Assembly (NCBI RefSeq): GCF_016908595.1
Contig: NZ_JAFBEC010000015.1
Span: forward strand, 1-64,000
Length of the DNA: 64,000 nucleotides
Direction of reading: 5' to 3'
Origin: Geomicrobium sediminis
GTDB lineage: Bacteria > Bacillota > Bacilli > Bacillales > Marinococcaceae
Positions 61,853-64,000 of this stretch are shown here, piece by piece; the stretch's first letter is position 1; each line of letters opens with the position of its first letter. Both the position numbers and the translations under genes were made by a program. Under the pieces are notes generated by a model. It saw only the letters and a program-made list of their open reading frames with translations. It searched no databases and was not told the DNA's origin.

Positions 61853-64000
61853 TTACGTGGTTGCCGTTTCTTTAAGCTCGACGACAAACTCACCATCTTT
61901 ATAGTCGATGACCGCTGTTTCACCTTTTTTAATGCGTCCTCTCAGAAGTTCTTCGGAGAGTCGGTCTTCCACTTGTTTTTGCAATGCACGACGAAGTGGT
62001 CTAGCCCCGTATTCCGGATCAAATCCTTCATCTGCAATCTTTTCTTTCGCTACTTCAGTTAATGAGAAGTTAATTTCTTGTTCGGCAAGACGCTTTTGTA
62101 ATTCGTCTGCCATGAGACCAACAATTTCTTTAATGTGTTTCTTCTCAAGACTATGGAAAACAATTGTCTCATCAATACGGTTCAAGAACTCTGGGCGGAA
62201 CGTTTTCTTAAGCTCTCCCATAACCTTGCCTTTCATATCCCCGTATTTCGCATCTTCCGATTGTGTCGTAAACCCGACATATTTGTTTTCTTTTAATGCA
62301 CTAGCACCAACGTTTGAGGTCATAATGACCGCTGTATTTCTAAAGTCGACTTTACGCCCTTTAGAATCCGTTAAGTGACCGTCTTCAAGTACTTGTAGCA
62401 AAATGTTAAACACATCCGGGTGTGCTTTCTCAATCTCATCGAGCAAAATGACTGAGTAAGGCTTTTGACGAACCTTCTCTGTTAATTGCCCGCCTTCATC
62501 ATACCCTACGTAACCTGGAGGAGAACCAACGAGACGACTTGTCGAGTACTTCTCCATGTACTCAGACATATCTACACGAAGAACTGCATCTTCGTCTCCA
62601 AATAATGTCTCAGCTACTGCTCGAGCAAGTTCAGTTTTACCAACACCTGTAGGCCCTAGGAAAATAAATGAACCAATTGGTCGCTTTGGATCTTTAAGCC
62701 CTGCGCGTGCACGGCGAACTGCTTTCGAAATAGCTACAACGGCTTCATCTTGACCAACGACACGATTGTGAAGAATATCTTCCATTCGAAGTAATCGTTC
62801 AGTCTCTTCTTCAGCCAGCTTAGCAACAGGAATTCCCGTCCAGCTCGCTACCACCTCAGCAATATCATTCATTGTTACTTCGGTGTTCTCTTGACCTTGT
62901 TGCTCTTTCCACTCATCTTTTAGTTGATCGAGCTCTTCACGCAAACGTTGCTCACTATCACGTAATGAAGCTGCTTTTTCAAATTCTTGACTTTGAACAG
63001 CTGCGTCTTTTTCCTTACGTGTTTCATCGAGTTTTTGTTCCATATCTTTCAGATTAGGTGGTGCTGTATAGGAACGTAGTCGAACCTTTGAAGCTGCTTC
63101 ATCGATCAAATCAATCGCCTTATCTGGTAAGAAGCGATCAGAGATGTAACGGTCACTCATCTTAACCGCTTCTGAAATGGCTTCATCAGTAATTGTCACA
63201 CGGTGATGCGCCTCATAGCGATCTCGTAATCCAAAGAGAATTTGCTCAGACTCATCAAGTGTCGGCTCATTTACATGAATCGGTTGGAAGCGACGTTCAA
63301 GTGCTGCATCTTTCTCAATGTAACGACGATACTCATCTAATGTCGTCGCACCAATGCATTGCAGTTCACCTCGGGCAAGGGATGGCTTCAAAATATTCGA
63401 GGCATCAATCGCACCTTCTGCGCCACCTGCACCAATTAGTGTATGCAACTCATCAATGAAGAGAATGACGTTTGCAGCTTGACGGATCTCTTCCATAACC
63501 TTCTTCAAGCGATCTTCAAATTCACCCCGGTATTTCGTTCCGGCTACAACAGTACCCATATCAAGCGTCATCACACGCTTGCCACGAAGCGTCTCAGGAA
63601 CTTCATTTGCTACGATGGCTTGCGCAAGCCCTTCTGCTACTGCTGTCTTACCGACCCCAGGCTCACCAATTAACACTGGGTTGTTTTTCGTTCTTCTTGA
63701 TAACACTTGAATTACACGTTGGATCTCAGTTCCGCGTCCAATGACAGGATCCAAGTTTTCCTCTTTAGCAACGTTTGTTAAATCTCTTGCGAGACTATCC
63801 AATGTTGGTGTGTTGACGTTTCCACCAGCTACACCTCCGCCTTGTTGTGTACCGCTGCTAGAGGACTCGTTACTACCTAGAAGTTGTAACACTTGCTGGC
63901 GTGCTTTATTCAGACTCACCCCAAGATTATTTAGCACGCGAGCGGCTACTCCTTCACCTTCACGAATGAGACCAAGCAAAATATGCTCTGTACCTACGTA
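61853..64000 (-). CDS. clpC: ATP-dependent Clp protease ATPase ClpC (partial)
   Basis: The reading frame stays open to the window edge at 64000, so the N-terminus is missing; the visible 715 codons start inside the second Clp_N repeat ([17 protein letters not shown]). AAA1 has Walker [10 protein letters not shown], a UVR-containing M domain ([14 protein letters not shown]), AAA2 has Walker [10 protein letters not shown] and the ClpP-binding loop follows (KYVGFTTQ segment). Unfolds proteins with adaptors such as MecA and McsB for ClpP. Confidence 0.97.
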   Translation of the reverse strand, partial: YVGTEHILLGLIREGEGVAARVLNNLGVSLNKARQQVLQLLGSNESSSSGTQQGGGVAGGNVNTPTLDSLARDLTNVAKEENLDPVIGRGTEIQRVIQVLSRRTKNNPVLIGEPGVGKTAVAEGLAQAIVANEVPETLRGKRVMTLDMGTVVAGTKYRGEFEDRLKKVMEEIRQAANVILFIDELHTLIGAGGAEGAIDASNILKPSLARGELQCIGATTLDEYRRYIEKDAALERRFQPIHVNEPTLDESEQILFGLRDRYEAHHRVTITDEAISEAVKMSDRYISDRFLPDKAIDLIDEAASKVRLRSYTAPPNLKDMEQKLDETRKEKDAAVQSQEFEKAASLRDSEQRLREELDQLKDEWKEQQGQENTEVTMNDIAEVVASWTGIPVAKLAEEETERLLRMEDILHNRVVGQDEAVVAISKAVRRARAGLKDPKRPIGSFIFLGPTGVGKTELARAVAETLFGDEDAVLRVDMSEYMEKYSTSRLVGSPPGYVGYDEGGQLTEKVRQKPYSVILLDEIEKAHPDVFNILLQVLEDGHLTDSKGRKVDFRNTAVIMTSNVGASALKENKYVGFTTQSEDAKYGDMKGKVMGELKKTFRPEFLNRIDETIVFHSLEKKHIKEIVGLMADELQKRLAEQEINFSLTEVAKEKIADEGFDPEYGARPLRRALQKQVEDRLSEELLRGRIKKGETAVIDYKDGEFVVELKETATT

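Overview
The window is a 64 kb chromosomal segment of a spore-forming low-GC Firmicute of the family Bacillaceae. Gene order is almost the exact reverse of the B. subtilis clpC-radA-...-rpoBC-...-rplQ-...-pdaB-rrn region near the replication origin. Sporulation and germination genes (sigH, disA, cwlD, gerD, kbaA, pdaB) support an endospore former. An alkaliphilic or halophilic Bacillus-like lineage is only my guess from the protein sequences. Nearly everything is on the minus strand; only pdaB, gerD and ku are on plus.

Reading along transcription (from 64000 down): the stress and repair end carries clpC (cut by the window edge), radA, disA and a PIN/TRAM membrane protein. Next come isoprenoid genes ispD-ispF, then gltX, a cysteine T-box riboswitch, cysE-cysS, mrnC-rlmB-rae1 and sigH. 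The transcription/translation core follows: secE-nusG, rplKA, rplJL behind an L10 leader attenuator, an RsmC-like methyltransferase, rpoB-rpoC, ybxF, rpsL-rpsG-fusA-tuf, the S10/spc/alpha ribosomal clusters with secY-adk-map-infA-rpoA, then the ECF transporter module (ecfA1-A2-T), truA and rplM-rpsI.

From about 14.5 kb down to 1 the conserved order is interrupted by three insertions relative to B. subtilis: (i) a cre-regulated three-gene catabolic cassette (SDR dehydrogenase, acyl-CoA ligase, phosphotriesterase-like lactonase/hydrolase) between truA and rplM; (ii) the NHEJ pair ligD and ku, divergently arranged, between rpsI and ybaK; (iii) a lone IucD/SidA-type N-hydroxylating monooxygenase between kbaA and pdaB. 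Among these lie ybaK-cwlD-salA, gerD and kbaA, and a near-perfect ParB-binding parS-like site. The left edge holds two tandem rRNA promoters and a boxA-like leader pointing off the window, so an rRNA operon should start just beyond position 1.

Other points of interest: the rpmG (L33) gene normally between sigH and secE is missing; adenylate kinase has lost two of the four usual zinc-lid ligands; the PdaB homologue lacks canonical deacetylase catalytic residues; a 52-aa membrane peptide with its own promoter and terminator sits between tuf and rpsJ; several large RNA hairpins lie between ribosomal and polymerase genes. No insertion sequence, CRISPR array, tRNA or phage gene was seen.
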